Shown one piece after another: positions 11,401-22,604 of a stretch of 64,000 nucleotides of DNA. Each line of letters opens with the position of its first letter. The first letter of the stretch is position 1. The DNA comes from Chamaecrista fasciculata (Eukaryota; Streptophyta; Magnoliopsida; Fabales; Fabaceae). The notes under the pieces were generated by a model that saw only the letters and a program-made list of their open reading frames with translations, was not told where the DNA came from and did not search any database. The stretch spans positions 26,332-90,331 of the forward strand of contig QANZ01002469.1 in the NCBI GenBank assembly GCA_003254925.1. Reading direction: 5' to 3'. Both the position numbers and the translations under genes were made by a program.

Positions 11401-14133
11401 TGGCATTTGCCACTTTCCAGTGTTGTGCCACTGTTTCACATTGTTGTGCCATGCTACCCTCATAGCATTACATAATTCAAAGGGTGCTGTGTACCATGCA
11501 GCGCACACTAAAATGTTGATCCAGTTTTCTTCTCCTTTTTGTCTTTTCTTTTCCTTATTTATTTATCTTTCTTTTGCATGCAATGGTTGTGTCCATGAGC
11601 CTCTATACATGTGTTGTGGTTGTTAGCTACTTTTTACGTGTTCTTTAATGGACTTGGGGGTGGGCCATGTATTTGGGTTATAATTGTGAGTTGATTTTTT
11701 GTTTTGTTTTTTTCAAATCATATGCAGCTAGCTGGTGGTACAGCTTCAATGCAACAATTGAAGGAACGCCTTGAGAAAGACTTGCTAGAGGTAAAATTTT
11801 TTACCAAGCTGATTCCAGTTTTATCCACTGAATGCCAATTTTCTTGTTAGTACTGAATTTGAATAAGTTTAGGTGGTTTTCCCACTTGACACTATTTGTT
11901 TCTGCTGCTTTAATAAATTATTGAAATTTTCATTACATCTCTATTTGGTGGGTTCTAAGCCCTTGATTCAGAGCCACCAGGATCTACTTTTTTAGCTTTG
12001 CCCGCTTCCATCAGTACTAGTCGTACATGATCTATTGTTTTAATACAGAATGCTCTGTTTGCTGAAATTCTAAAAATTTGACTAGAGACTTGTAGAACTT
12101 GTAATAACTAATATGTGTTCTTATCTTAGAATTTTCTGCATGATAGGATTTATGTTTAAAGAAACCTTGAGGAACAATTGAAAACATTTCATACTAAGTT
12201 GATTTCTGATGGTTTATTTTCTTAAAATATGAAAGTGAACATAATTTGATTGCATGTCATCTGTCTGTAATTAATGTGGAAAGTATATTAGAAATTATAG
12301 CTCTCCAATTTTGCTGTCTAAAATTTTTTATGAAATGAACTTTTAAGTGGAAAACATTCAGATATTATCACAGGAGTCAGGTACAATTTAGTAAGTTATG
12401 TAATTGGGACTGTTTGAACTCAATTTCTCAAGCATATGACTGTATGTGCTCATAAAAGATTATAAAAATAAATCTTAATCTGACTAGGTTATCATTTATT
12501 ATGCAGGAGTCCCCTCAAGCTGCAAGAGTAAAAGTGTTGGCCAGTGGAAATGCAACTGAAAGGAGGTTCAGGTGGTTTCAATCTCTGTGGCAATTTAGTT
12601 AATTATGCTTCGGATGGTTAATTATGCAGCTTTTGTTACGATGGCCTTGACACTAGATTTTGGAGTGTTTTGGCTCACTGTAAAGAAATGTTGTTTTAAT
12701 ATGTTAATCAGTAAGCTTTAATGCTCCATGGTGAGGATGTGATTTCTGAATTAACTATATTCCCACCAACAAAATTAGAATCTACCTGAGCTGAATAAGG
12801 AGAATGAGGCGTCCAATCCTATGAGTTTGATCCCAGCTCTGAAACCTGAGTCATGAGATTTGAAATAGATTCCATTTATATTATAATAGGAGAAAATCAG
12901 AAAATCCATAGAGGAGACAATCCTTTTCTTGATTACCTTCTGTCTTCTGCCCTGTCTTCCGAATCGGTTTCGATTAACTTTTGTTGCATACAAAGACTAC
13001 CCTTGAAAGCTAAGTTTATATACACTAGTTTTAAGCAGATTTCACTGACTCTCTATTCACGCCTAAGAAGAATCACAATTGTTGCTGTCAATGGACTTGG
13101 GGCTCAGTTAGAGGACAGGCATTCCATGTTTTTCAACATGGTGACTATTTTCATAACTTCATAACTAAGTTTCCCACGAGGTCCATAAAAAATTAACACA
13201 TTTGTTGAAGTGGTTATGCCTACATTTAATGCAGTATCATGTTATACAATTTGTGAAATAATTTTTTTTGTACTAATTTGGCTGTAAAATTATGTTCTGT
13301 TTCCTTTCCTATGACTAAATGAACCTATAACTTTAGATAATTCACTGAGATAAAATGACAAATTAAGATTCGATACTGCATGTGAAGTTCGGCCAAAGAC
13401 TTCGATTTCATGAAGATTTGTGGGGTATATGTTGTGGTGCCTCGTTGGACTATTATCTGCTTCCCATTGATTGACTTTGTGAACCTAGATTTTGGGGTTT
13501 TTATTTTGCAATACTGCCTACTTTGGACTATTCATTCAGATATATTAGGAGAGACAATACTGCCTGTGAAGTGGGTCTAATTTCTTATTTCATGAAGATT
13601 TTGGGGTTTTTATTTTGCAGCTTAGTTAGACCAGTTTTTCTGATTCCTTTTGTATGACTTGAATGCCGACATGTTCTGTCTTTGCATATTTCCATAGTCG
13701 GCTATATGGATCATCTCAAATAGTTGAATGCATATAATTTTCTGATGCAAAACATTGTAGTTTCTAACTCTAGGCTAAGAAAATTCTCAACTCTTTCCAC
13801 TCCCTCCTGCACCATCAGTACTAATTGATTATATTTCCCTAAAATCAAAGTGGAAAGACGTGCATGTCTTCTTTATGTATGATAATGATTGTATTTTTAC
13901 TCATGATATTGGATTGTGCAGTGTTTGGATTGGTGGAAGCATATTGGCTTCTCTTGGCTCTTTCCAGCAAATGTGGTTCTCAAAGTCCGAGTAAGTATCA
14001 ATCCTTTTTTTTGTCAAAGGCGTCTAAAATTTATCATTTGATTATATATTTCTCACTTACCTTGACATTTAAATCTGCTAAAAATAGGTACGATGAGCAT
14101 GGAGCTTCCTATATCCAGAGAAAATGCCCATAA
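2413..14133 (+). CDS. ARP4: Actin-related protein 4 (ARP4)
   Basis: Nuclear actin-related protein. Family knowledge: ARP4 pairs with actin in the SWR1 and INO80 remodellers and the NuA4 acetyltransferase. Exons: 2413-2425, 2545-2636, 3256-3429, 3516-3589, 3790-3870, 3986-4046, 4196-4245, 8015-8069, 8681-8758, 8870-8923, 9288-9341, 9417-9477, 9731-9782, 9942-10008, 11060-11122, 11213-11275, 11728-11790, 12507-12571, 13922-13990, 14088-14133. All introns are GT-AG and phases agree, giving 1335 nt and 444 residues, close to plant ARP4 (about 440). The actin fold opens with [15 protein letters not shown] near residue 13. The ARP4-type acidic insert with MDIDEP follows. The second phosphate loop is DGGGGSTT at 181-188. 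Near the end come LAGGTASM and [17 protein letters not shown], and the protein ends in RKCP. The first exon is only 13 nt (MYGG plus one base). Intron 7 (4246-8014) is swollen by repeats. No broken codon was found, so the gene looks functional. Confidence 0.97.
2885..3238. mobile_element. MITE in ARP4 intron 2
   Basis: A stretch rich in GACACG/GTGTC words begins near GAAACATGGACAC and ends near GTGTCAGCGTCTGTGCTTC, so its ends are roughly inverted. A related copy with the same words lies at 19510-19866, with AT-rich middles in both. The pattern matches short non-autonomous terminal-inverted-repeat DNA elements, but no clean target duplication was found and the superfamily is not assigned. Confidence 0.55.
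4846..4948. repeat. Short tandem duplication in ARP4 intron 7
   Basis: A 37-bp segment containing GAAACTTTGGTTTAGCAAAG occurs twice, 64 bp apart (about 4848 and 4912). It lies inside the large intron and has no recognisable function. Confidence 0.7.
6140..6300 (-). mobile_element. SINE-like sequence in ARP4 intron 7
   Basis: On the minus strand a degenerate B box (CATTCGAGACC) is followed by a tail region ending ATGGTGGGCAACC and eight A residues. This order (B box, unrelated body, A tail) fits the 3' two-thirds of a tRNA-derived SINE. The A-box part was not recognised and no flanking duplication was found, so it is probably 5'-truncated or old. It lies antisense to ARP4. Confidence 0.55.
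6415..7112. mobile_element. Possible MITE in ARP4 intron 7
   Basis: The left edge reads GTGTTTGGTTCAAC and the right edge is the near reverse complement GTACTAAACAC. Inside are several GGGAAT/ATTCCC words in both directions. This looks like a decayed terminal-inverted-repeat element. No target duplication was established. Confidence 0.3.
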
Positions 14134-15661
14134 GTTGCTATTGATGTGAATACAGGTTTTTTATTCTGCCATTGTTGATCTGCATATTCCAGGAAGTCCT
14201 CTCTTGAACCATATTTATCCTTTCTTATTGACTAGCCTTTCCCTTAGCACCATTGCTTACTAAATTTCTTGTCCTTTAATTGCTTCACAGTCTAGCTGCA
14301 TCTGTAATTTATGTTGATGTAACTCTACTTGTAGTCTGTATTTATCAATTATCTAATCTGTACTAACATTGCACAGAGTTAGGATCACCATTTAGATTAT
14401 TAGCATTGAATGCTGTTATATGTTTAATTCTTCGTTATTGAGCACCAGTTTTATTTGGGAAGAGTTTTATAATATATATTTATGGAACCTCTTGTTGATC
14501 TGGTTTCTATTTTCTCAGTCATTTTCATTGCCAAAGTAGATAATGTCCTGTATGTCCACGCATGGACAAGTGAGTTTTAGCCTTTTAGGCGTAAAGGCCT
14601 TCGATAGATTATTTCGGCTTTGACATGAATCTTTATCTATATGGGATCTATATGTTTAATTCCTTGTTAATGAGTACACGTTGTATTTGGCATGTTTTAT
14701 AATATTTATTGAACCTCTAATTGATATGTTTTCTATTTCCTCCGTCATTTTCATTGCCAAACTAGATTAAGTTCTGTATGTGCATTGGACACGATCATGT
14801 CAAAAGGCTTTGGGTAGATTATTATGGATTTTATTTATGGATGTGTGTAGTGTGAACCATGTTTTTAGCTAGCATGTGATATGTGAAGAGAAGGGGAAGT
14901 CGTCAATTGCTTGAACCTAGTTGGGTACTTGAAAGCATTTTGAAATTTTCACTAGGTTTAAATTCAATTGTGCACCGTGATGATATCTCACTAATACCAC
15001 GATAGAGTTTCACCTGGACAATTTGTTACTTATTTTTTTTCTAAATACTTATTGGTTTTTACAACAAATTGAGAACTTTATTTGGGTAACAATGCACACT
15101 CTAATCACTAAAAAGCACCTAAGTACAAATGAACAAAAAACAACAGCAAACACCAGTAGAGGCCACAACGTCCATCTCCACTAAGCTCATCATCCTTAAC
15201 TATCACAACCATCCAACGCTAGTATCAAAGCTCAGTAGCAATGGATTGAATTCACTCAATCCGAAGGCTACATACACATAGTAGCCTTTATTGCCAGTCA
15301 ATTGATGACTTTATTAGCTTGGTGAGAGACAGAAACAAGAGGTAAATCCTTATGAGTATTAGAGAAGTGTCTCCACTCTCCTTTACAATACCATGTATCT
15401 CCAATCACAACCTTTCCCATCACTATTAAGCATCTCTATCACCAAGTTTCACCATCCTAAAGAAAATATCATTACAAGCCTCCAAGAAAACTATAGTCTC
15501 AACTGTAAATGCAGAAGCAGCTTTACCATACCATAGATCCTCTTCTAATAACATTCTCCTTGAACCCTCCAAGAAACGCAACAAAGCTTTTGGACCACCA
15601 TCCCCTCTTGCTCAAAGAGGAAGAACATTCCTTGACCAGTATACTCCCTTGTTGGACCATT
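14134..15661. other. ARP4 3' UTR and intergenic DNA
   Basis: The first few hundred bases must hold the ARP4 3' UTR, but no poly(A) site can be fixed. Two related segments at about 14400-14560 and 14640-14820 share words such as ACCTCT.GTTGAT and CATTTTCATTGCCAAA, suggesting a local duplication. From 15040 the sequence turns CA-rich without a recognised coding frame. Confidence 0.5.
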
Positions 15662-16216
15662 AGTGTATGTTTGGATCGAGGATTAAGGAGGAGAAGGAAA
15701 GAAAGAGGGAAGCTTTGAGATATCTTCTTCTTGTTTGGAAAGAAAGAGAAGAGGATGAATCATTCACCTTCTCCCTTCACAAAATCCAAATTCTCCAAAT
15801 TAGAGTATTTTGAAGGAGTTACTTCCCTCATTATCTTCTCCTTCTCTCCCCCTTCCTCCCTTCCGGTTATCCAAACAAGTATGTTTGGATTGGATATTAA
15901 GGAGGAGAAGAGGAGGAAAGGGGAGAGGAATGAGACATTTTCTTGTTTGAAAAGTAAAAAATTGAAGGAAATGATAATGAGGGATTAATTTTTAATTTTT
16001 CATTCTCTCTTCATAAATTTCATATACCTCAAATTGAAGTATTTCGAAGGATCCAAATAAAGGGAAGGGGTATGCAGGCTTAAGCTCGCTCTTCTCCCGT
16101 CACAAATTTTTAATACTACCAATTGAATTATTGTAGAGGAAGAATACAATGAGAGAATAAAAAGAGATTAATCACTCATTCCCTTCCCTCTCCTCCCGTT
16201 ATCCAAAAAGGACCCT
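15662..16216. mobile_element. Two back-to-back MITE copies
   Basis: A unit opens TGTATGTTTGGAT followed by GGAGGAGAAGGA-type purine runs and closes with CTCCTCCC..TATCCAAA. A second unit opens at about 15888 with TATGTTTGGATTGG. The ends are inverted (GTTTGGAT / ATCCAAA). The same family occurs at 22312-22600 and, in pieces, at 34255-34540. TTA at both outer edges is compatible with a PIF/Harbinger-type target, but this is tentative. Confidence 0.55.
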
Positions 16217-16675
16217 TAAGAAGATTCTAGATTACCATCATAACATTACACTAACAATTCTCAACCCTTGAGTCAATGTTCACAAACCCCACTTGGGATC
16301 TCCCTTCTCGGGACCTCTCTTGGCTATGGGAGAAATTCCTTCTAAACTAGCTGAGAAAACTGGAATAAAGAAAAAAGTGTAAACTATGTATGTTAAGGGA
16401 GAAATGTGATGATTCCTTTGGAGACTTCATCTTTGCGAAATCAAAAAATGCTCGTAAGAGAGGTATATTGGCTCCATGCATAGAATAACAATAATGCTCT
16501 AACAATGCCATGATGATCAGGAACCAATCGTCTCCAAGGAGAGCCCTCCTCCACGCACTAAATTCAATCGACCCCTCTTCTTTTGCATTTCTTGCTTTGA
16601 TGACCTGGACAATCTCCATGAGATATTGAAACTCTAGTACAACAAAAGTAAATCAAAGCAAAATTGTAATAATAG

Positions 16676-16927
16676 CAAGGTTATTAAAACCGGACCGGCC
16701 ATTGAACCGGCCGAAGGAGGGGTTCAAGGTTCAATGGTTCAACCGGGGTTCAACCGGGGTCGGACCGTTGATANAAAAAAAGAAAAATAAACCAGGACCG
16801 GTTCAACCGGTTTACCTCCAGTTCAGGCCGGTTTCACCGGTTTTTTGCCAGTTCCCTCCGGTTCTCTGCCTGGCCAGTTATTAAACCGACTCGGACCGGC
16901 CGGTCCGGTCCGGTTTTAATAACTATG
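16676..16927. mobile_element. hAT-type MITE inside a copia terminal repeat
   Basis: A 252-bp element with inverted ends: CAAGGTTATTAAAACCGG on the left and, reversed, CATAGTTATTAAAACCGG on the right. It is flanked by an exact 8-bp direct repeat AATAATAG at 16668-16675 and 16928-16935. An 8-bp duplication plus CA-starting ends is the hAT superfamily signature. Inside are many AACCGG/CCGGTT words. One unresolved base (N) lies at 16774. A larger relative with the same ends lies at 62633-63548. Confidence 0.85.
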
Positions 16928-17235
16928 AATAATAGAGAGTTGATGAAAAAGAGACGTAGGTAAATTGATGCAACAACTAATGAGTAATTTTATTTGGCTT
17001 ATCAACACTATTTAAATAAAGATTAAATAAATAGATTACTCAAAGTATGCTGAGAATCAACAGCAAACTTCAACAGCTAATAAATCCCTAAAAAGTAGGG
17101 ATATTAGTTTTGACTGAGTAAACTTAAAACTGAAGCAAAACAGAAATTAAAACTAAAAGGAATAAATAATTAAAAAATGCTAAGGACACGTCATTTCCTA
17201 AACCATATATATTCAACAATCTCCTCCTTGTTTTA

Positions 17236-18810
17236 GGAATTGCAAACTCCAACTCTTGTTGCTTGAATTTGTTGAAGTTCAACCTTTTTTTTTCTTTTTG
17301 GTATGTTCAGCTTTTGAGGTGAATAGGAAGTTCATTTCTCCAAATGTGACTCCAACTATGGTGGAGCATTTCTTATTCATAACCTTTCTCTTTTGTAGTT
17401 TGTTCTTCAACTATGAAGATTTATTTTCTTTGATCATAGATGGCTCCTCCTTTCCTTTGAATGTCATGTGTTCCTTTGTAGCATTTCTAGGAACCTTGGT
17501 TTGAAGAGATATCGCTAAATTTGCTTCCTTCTTCAGTGGATTCAATGGGAAGCTTTTGCCTTTCATCTTTGCTTGAATGAGTTTTTGGTTGGTAGGATCT
17601 TTAATCACACAATGTTTGTTTTCAAAAGTCACCTTTTAACCCTTTTCAAGTAGCTAGCCAACAATAAGCAAGTTTTGGTTAACACTAGGCACATGCAACA
17701 CATCTAAAATTATTTTTGTACCTGAACAACTTGGAATGACAATGGTTCTTTTTTCTTGAACATTAATGAATTCAACATTTTCATTTTTGACTTTTGTGGT
17801 AGATGTTGGCCTTAAGTTCCTAAAAGGACTCGTCATATGTCATATGATTAGTACACTCATTGTCAATCAACCAATCACCACATGTGTTGTTGTTACTTGA
17901 GAAACATGAGGCCACAAAAAGATGGTCCGCCTACTCTTCATCAACAGCTTGGGCATCTACGTCTTGCTCCTTGTTTTTATATTCACAAATTACATCTTCA
18001 TGCCCAAGTTCATTGCATTTATTGCACCTTACATCAGGCCTTCTCCAACAAACTTGGTCATGAAGATGTGATTTGTGAATACAAAAACAAGGAGCCAAAT
18101 GTATATGTCCAAGTTGCTAATGGAGAGGAGATGGACCAGCTCTTTGTGGCCTCATGTTTCTCAAGTATCAGCAACACATGTGGTGATTAGTTGATTGACA
18201 GTGGATGTACTAACCATATGATGTATGACAAGAGTCTTTTTAGGGACTTAAGGCCAACATCCATAACCAAAGTCAAAATTGGAAAGGACGAATTCATTAT
18301 TGTTCAAGGAAAAGAAAAGATTATCACTCCAAGTTGTTCAAGTACAAAAGTAATTTTAGATGTGTTGTATGTGCCTACTATTAACCAAAACTTGCTTAGT
18401 GCCGCTACTTGAAAAGGATTATAAGGAATTTTGAAAACAAGCCCGACGTGATTAAAGATCCTACAAACCATAAACTCTTTGAAGCTAAAGGTGAAAGGCA
18501 AAAGCTTCTCATTCAACCCATTGAAAAAGGAGGCAAATGCAGTGACATCTCTTCAAAGAAAGGTTCCTACAAATGCTATAAAGGAATAGATGCCATTCAA
18601 ATCTAGCACTAGCCTTAAGGCTAACAAGATGTTTTTGGGAAGAAAAGAAACAAATTTGACTAGAAAGGAAGTGCACCCGGAGAAAGGAAAGGAGGAGTCA
18701 TCTATGATCAAGGAAAATAAATCTTTGGAGTTGAAGCAACAAGAGTTGAAAATCAGCAAAATCTACGCCTGTGCTCTCTTTCTTCCATGTTCTATTTTAG
18801 TGTGTTAAAG
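17236..18810. repeat. Large inverted duplication of a copia gag-protease segment
   Basis: The left arm (about 17236-18002) reads gag zinc knuckle to protease on the minus strand. The right arm (about 18059-18810) reads the same segment on the plus strand. The arms face each other across about 56 bp, and next to that spacer they match almost base for base over about 36 bp (left CTCCTTGTTTTTATATTCAC, right its near reverse complement). The protease motif IDSGCTNHM is in the right arm and a matching region in the left. Both arms are decayed fossil sequence. Confidence 0.85.
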
Positions 18811-19079
18811 ATACAATAAGGTTCTAGGTTACCATCATGCCATTACACTTACAATTCTCAACCCTTGAGGAAATGTTGGAGAATCCATCTTTGCAAAATA
18901 AAAAAAAAATACTCATAAGAGAGGTATATTGGCTCCATGTGGAGAATAACAATAATGCTCTAACAATGCCATGATGATAAAGAACCAGTCGTCTCCAAGG
19001 TGAGCCCTCCTCCTATTGCATTTCTTGCTTCAGTGACCTTGACAATCCATTCTCCATGAGATATGTAACCAACAAGGCA

Positions 19080-19440
19080 ATTTAGTAAACTTCAAACTTG
19101 CTGGTAGGTTTGATTCAAAAGAAGGGCAAGCCCCTTAAAGGTCATCTTGATAGATTATACAAGTTCATGATGAAGATCCAATGACTCAAAGATGACGTCA
19201 CCCTTCATGTGATTTGCAAGGGTCACCAAAATAGTAAATTTTCTACTTGCCTCACTCACAAGCGACTAACAAACTTAGGAGATCTTATTGATATAACACA
19301 ATAATATATGATTAACGAAGAAACCTTTCAAGCCAAAAAAGCTATATTTGTCACCCACGACTAGACAAGAGGAAGGAGAGAAATGACATCAACAGAGCTA
19401 ACCATACAAGATACATTACTAAAGATAGTTCGATAGATAT
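19080..19440 (+). mobile_element. Ty3/gypsy gag fragment (fossil)
   Basis: A plus-strand reading resembles the retrotransposon gag domain of plant Ty3/gypsy elements: a stretch like DDVTLHVICKG, then a region ending near NEETFQAKKA that matches the family's conserved 'YINAEE' neighbourhood. It is a broken fragment. It is in the same orientation and order as the reverse-transcriptase fragment at 22605-23545, so both may come from one old insertion split by later ones. Confidence 0.55.
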
Positions 19441-19509
19441 TTCTGTTGCAAAGAATGATCTTAACAACCTTCACTGGGAAGACCTAATGATGCGTTTAGA
19501 CCGCTTCAT

Positions 19510-19866
19510 TCTTCAGCTATGAAGCATGGACACTGACATGGACATGGAACACGACACGTATATAGACACGACGACATGCTAAACTCTCAAAATTACGCGA
19601 CACGACACGGCATATATTTATATATATAAATAATTGAGTATTCATAATTTTTAATGAAAAATTTAAAAATTACAATTTTTATTTATAATATATGTCATGT
19701 ATTATTATTTTCTCTTGTATGTCATGATGAAGTCACAAAAAAATTATTTATATTCTAAAATTTATGAATATGTGTCGTGTGGGTGTCGAGTGTCAGACAC
19801 TGACACGTATCCGACACGATGACACGCCCTCAAAATGAAGTATCATGCTCCATAATTCTTCAGTCT
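19510..19866. mobile_element. MITE, relative of the one in ARP4 intron 2
   Basis: It begins ATGAAGCATGGACAC and ends near a rough inverted counterpart, with GACACG words clustered at both edges and an AT-rich middle. It shares this layout with 2885-3238. The superfamily is not assigned. Confidence 0.55.
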
Positions 19867-21170
19867 CCAAATAGTGTCCATTCCCGCCGGTTAGATACAA
19901 TCTATATATATAGTGTGTGACTGTGCCCTCATCCATCAAATTATTTATATAAATATATAAATATTTTTTTATGTATATATATTTATAGTAGTTGATAAAT
20001 TTATTAATGTATTTATAATAAAAATTACTTAAAGAGTTAGTACAAACATAATTGTAATAAGTTATTTATATAAATATTAAAAATAAATTATTTTTATATA
20101 TATTAAATAAAATAATTAATTATAAAATATATATAATTACTATGTAAAAATATGTGGCCCCCCCTCCTAAAAGTTTCTAGTTCTGCCACTGATCGAAGTG
20201 CTTGCACTGATGGAAGCCCATAGTCACAATCATCCAAGGGGAGTAAAAAATTACAAAGAGGGGAGAGGAAATTTTTCATAAAAAAAAATTTATATATATA
20301 CACTATACACATTATTAGATAAAGTATTTAACTGAATTATTTTAATATAATGTAATATAAATATACAGTTAATATTATATATATATATATATATTTTAAT
20401 AATAATGACGGACTATAATTATATTTTAACCATTATGAATAATTATAAGTACATAATTGTACATCACACAATCTCGTACTTAACAAAAATTATAACTCAA
20501 ACTATCAAACTCCATATAATATCTATCACAATTTTGAATATTAAATATAATTATGGGATGAAAAGTGGTGGGTTTGAAAATAAACACATAGAGATTGAGT
20601 TGAATAAATATTTGTTGTTAATTAACTGAATAAAAAGAATAAATAGAAAGAGTGCACTGAAAATGAACATCTTTTAAAATTTTATCTAGATTTAAGTTAA
20701 ATTAAAGTATATGAGAAGTTTTAGATTTCAAAAAATCATAATAATAATATACTTCTGTTATTTGAGATTATTTAACAATTGAATTGAATATATATATATA
20801 TAGGTATGAGTACTTGTACAAAAATAGGTGTGAGTATGAAATACGATTAATTTTAAAAATTATGGAATACGAATACGACAATATTTATTTAAATGAAAAG
20901 TTATAAAATATAAATTTATATAATTTTTTTATAAAAGTATGAATATTTTATTTATTAATCTAAAAAAAATAAAATTTTAATATAACAAAAATAGAATAAG
21001 ATAAAAATACAATGATATTTTATAAAAAATATATATATATATATATATATATTTATAAAATTTTATTCTCAACCCCACGTTTGACGATGAAGTTCTTGAT
21101 AATGAATGGTATTGGCTTTAATTAGAGCAAACAAAAAGATCACCCGACTATGTTATGCAATGAGTTTGAA
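19867..21170. other. AT-rich intergenic stretch with simple repeats
   Basis: Mostly AT-rich DNA with (TA)n runs at about 20375-20395, 20789-20802 and 21027-21050. A short GC-rich island (GGCCCCCCCTCCTAAAAG) at about 20157 looks like part of a transposon end but is too short to name. The stretch near 20800-21000 resembles 44690-44880, so it is a dispersed AT-rich repeat. No gene was seen. Confidence 0.5.
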
Positions 21171-21175
21171 AATAA

Positions 21176-21953
21176 GGTCAAAGGGTCATTTTGGTCCTAA
21201 ATGTATGCCCTAATATTTATTTTGGTTCATTATGTTTCAAAATATTTAAATTGATCCTAAATGTTGATAAAATGTTTCATTTTAGCCCCGAACTATTGAA
21301 TTTGGTCATATTTCTCTCGTCCCCCATTTCAAGTTCAAAAGAATTTTGAAGAGTAACTCGTAGCTCTGTATTCATCGCATTTGAATTTTTTTTTTTTTTG
21401 GTAGGGAAATTGGTAGTAAGGGAAGGCACTCACCCAAAGGTTTACTGCACAGGCCTAAACCGCAAACAGTTTTACCCAGAACAACTACTCAACTAGCCCT
21501 TGTGCGCTAGGGGATCTCCCTGGGGAGGGATGCCCACCAAGTGGAATTAAGTGGCTTCAGGGGGATTCGAACCCTTGCCCATGATGAGGCAAAGGCTTTT
21601 CGTCCGGATCCTTAACCACTTGTGCCAACCCATATTGGTTCATCGCATTTGAATTTTAAATGAGAGAAATATGATCAGTTTTACTTGTTTGAACATGAAA
21701 ATGAGCGGTCTACTTTTAGGACCGATTTGACATCATTTGCTAACGATCCCAACTGGATAGAGAAACTACTATTTGAGAATAATACATAGTTTTAAATTCG
21801 TCACATTTGAACTTGAAACGAGCCATATTCAATAGTTTGGGACCAAAATGAAATATTTTGCCAACATATAGGACCAATTTGAACATTTTGTAACATAATG
21901 GACCAAAATGAACATTAGGGCATACATTTAGAAACCAAAATGAACCTTTAACC
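21176..21953. mobile_element. Foldback (Mutator-like) MITE, copy A, with a SINE inside
   Basis: The left edge GGTCAAAGGGTCATTTTGG and the right edge are inverted copies. The inversion runs for over 200 bp on each side with words such as TTTTGGTCC and ACATTTAGGACC. Without the inserted SINE it would be about 510 bp. The flanks TGAAAATAA (left) and TGATAATAA (right, offset by one base) could be a 9-bp target duplication with one change. Relatives are at 32241, 50193, 51138 and 58990. Confidence 0.75.
21390..21638 (-). mobile_element. tRNA-derived SINE, family 2, nested in a MITE
   Basis: On the minus strand it opens GTTGGCACAAGTGGTTAAGG (A box), carries GGGTTCGAATCCC (B box) and ends in an A tail. 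It is flanked by an exact 19-bp direct repeat, TTCATCGCATTTGAATTTT, at 21371-21389 and 21639-21657. It interrupts the foldback MITE, so it is younger than that element. Its body differs from the SINEs at 1266 and 53254. Confidence 0.92.
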
Positions 21954-22311
21954 CTGATAATAATAATGATGAAGCCAAGAGCGATATTAATCTTTATGTT
22001 GATCTTATTACACAATCATCACTCATTGAGCTTATGACAATGGAACAGAATACCTATATATGTGATAACATGCCAAGAGCCCTCACCACCTCGACATAGG
22101 ACATACTAGTTAAATTCTACTCTTTAGATAGCCCTAGAGATTTTTTTGTAGTTAGAGTTAATAACCCTTATAGTAGAATACAATGAGTCAAAGACATATT
22201 CACTTGGTTTCACACAGACATACTTGGACTCAATCTTAACAAATGTTAAGGATCGTGATTTAGATAAAATTGAAACTATAGCTAGTTCATGATCGTCAAT
22301 TGTTCATTAAG
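21954..22311. other. Intergenic stretch, nothing recognised
   Basis: No open frame of note, domain or paired repeat. Its position between the two Ty3/gypsy fragments suggests old element sequence, but nothing in it confirms this. Confidence 0.4.
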
Positions 22312-22604
22312 GGGTGTTTTGGATAATTGGAGAGGGGGAGAAGGGAAAAAATTGGAGGGGGAGGATTAATCTCCTTCTTATCCTCCCTTGTTTGTGAAAC
22401 ATTTTATTCTTTAAAGTATCTAAATTTGAAGTATTTGAAATTAGTGAAGGACGAGGAGAAGAATGATGAATTAAAAGTTAATCTCTTATTTTCTTCCTCA
22501 TCAATCTTAAAATTTCCAAATAAGGAGAAGAGGTTACAAACTTCTCTCGTTCCTCTACCTTCTTCTTCTTCGTAATTCTCAATCCAAACATATCTTAAGG
22601 TGGA
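22312..22604. mobile_element. MITE with GTTTGGAT ends
   Basis: The left edge is AAGGGGTGTTTTGGAT and the right edge, reversed, AAGATATGTTTGGAT, with purine-rich then pyrimidine-rich flanks inside. TTA adjoins both edges, compatible with a PIF/Harbinger target. Same family as 15662-16216. Confidence 0.6.

Larger units (their letters stand above)
16218..19065 (-). mobile_element. Broken Ty1/copia retrotransposon remains (fossil)
   Basis: Parts seen: related direct repeats at about 16218-16620 and 18812-19065, taken as terminal-repeat pieces; a terminal-repeat edge at about 17218 (minus strand TGTTGAATATATATGG) preceded by a polypurine tract CAAGGAGGAG; and gag zinc-knuckle (CNKCNELGHEDVIC) and protease (IDSGCTNHM) segments. 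The gag-protease segment is present twice in opposite directions (see the inverted repeat entry). A hAT-type MITE has jumped into the left terminal-repeat region. The element is broken several times and cannot be active. Gag-protease sequence resembles that of the compact copia element at 30163-32222. Confidence 0.75.

Noticed and set aside
16347-16619. A 90-codon minus-strand open frame as a gene
   Set aside because: It lies in the direct repeat shared with 18812-19065 that flanks the copia fossil, and has no recognised domain.
20153-20200. GC-rich GGCCCCCCCTCC island as a transposon end
   Set aside because: Too short and without an inverted partner, so no element can be named.
20370-21060. 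TA-rich runs as a replication origin or matrix attachment region
   Set aside because: Plain (TA)n and AT-rich DNA is common here and no specific motif supports such a role.
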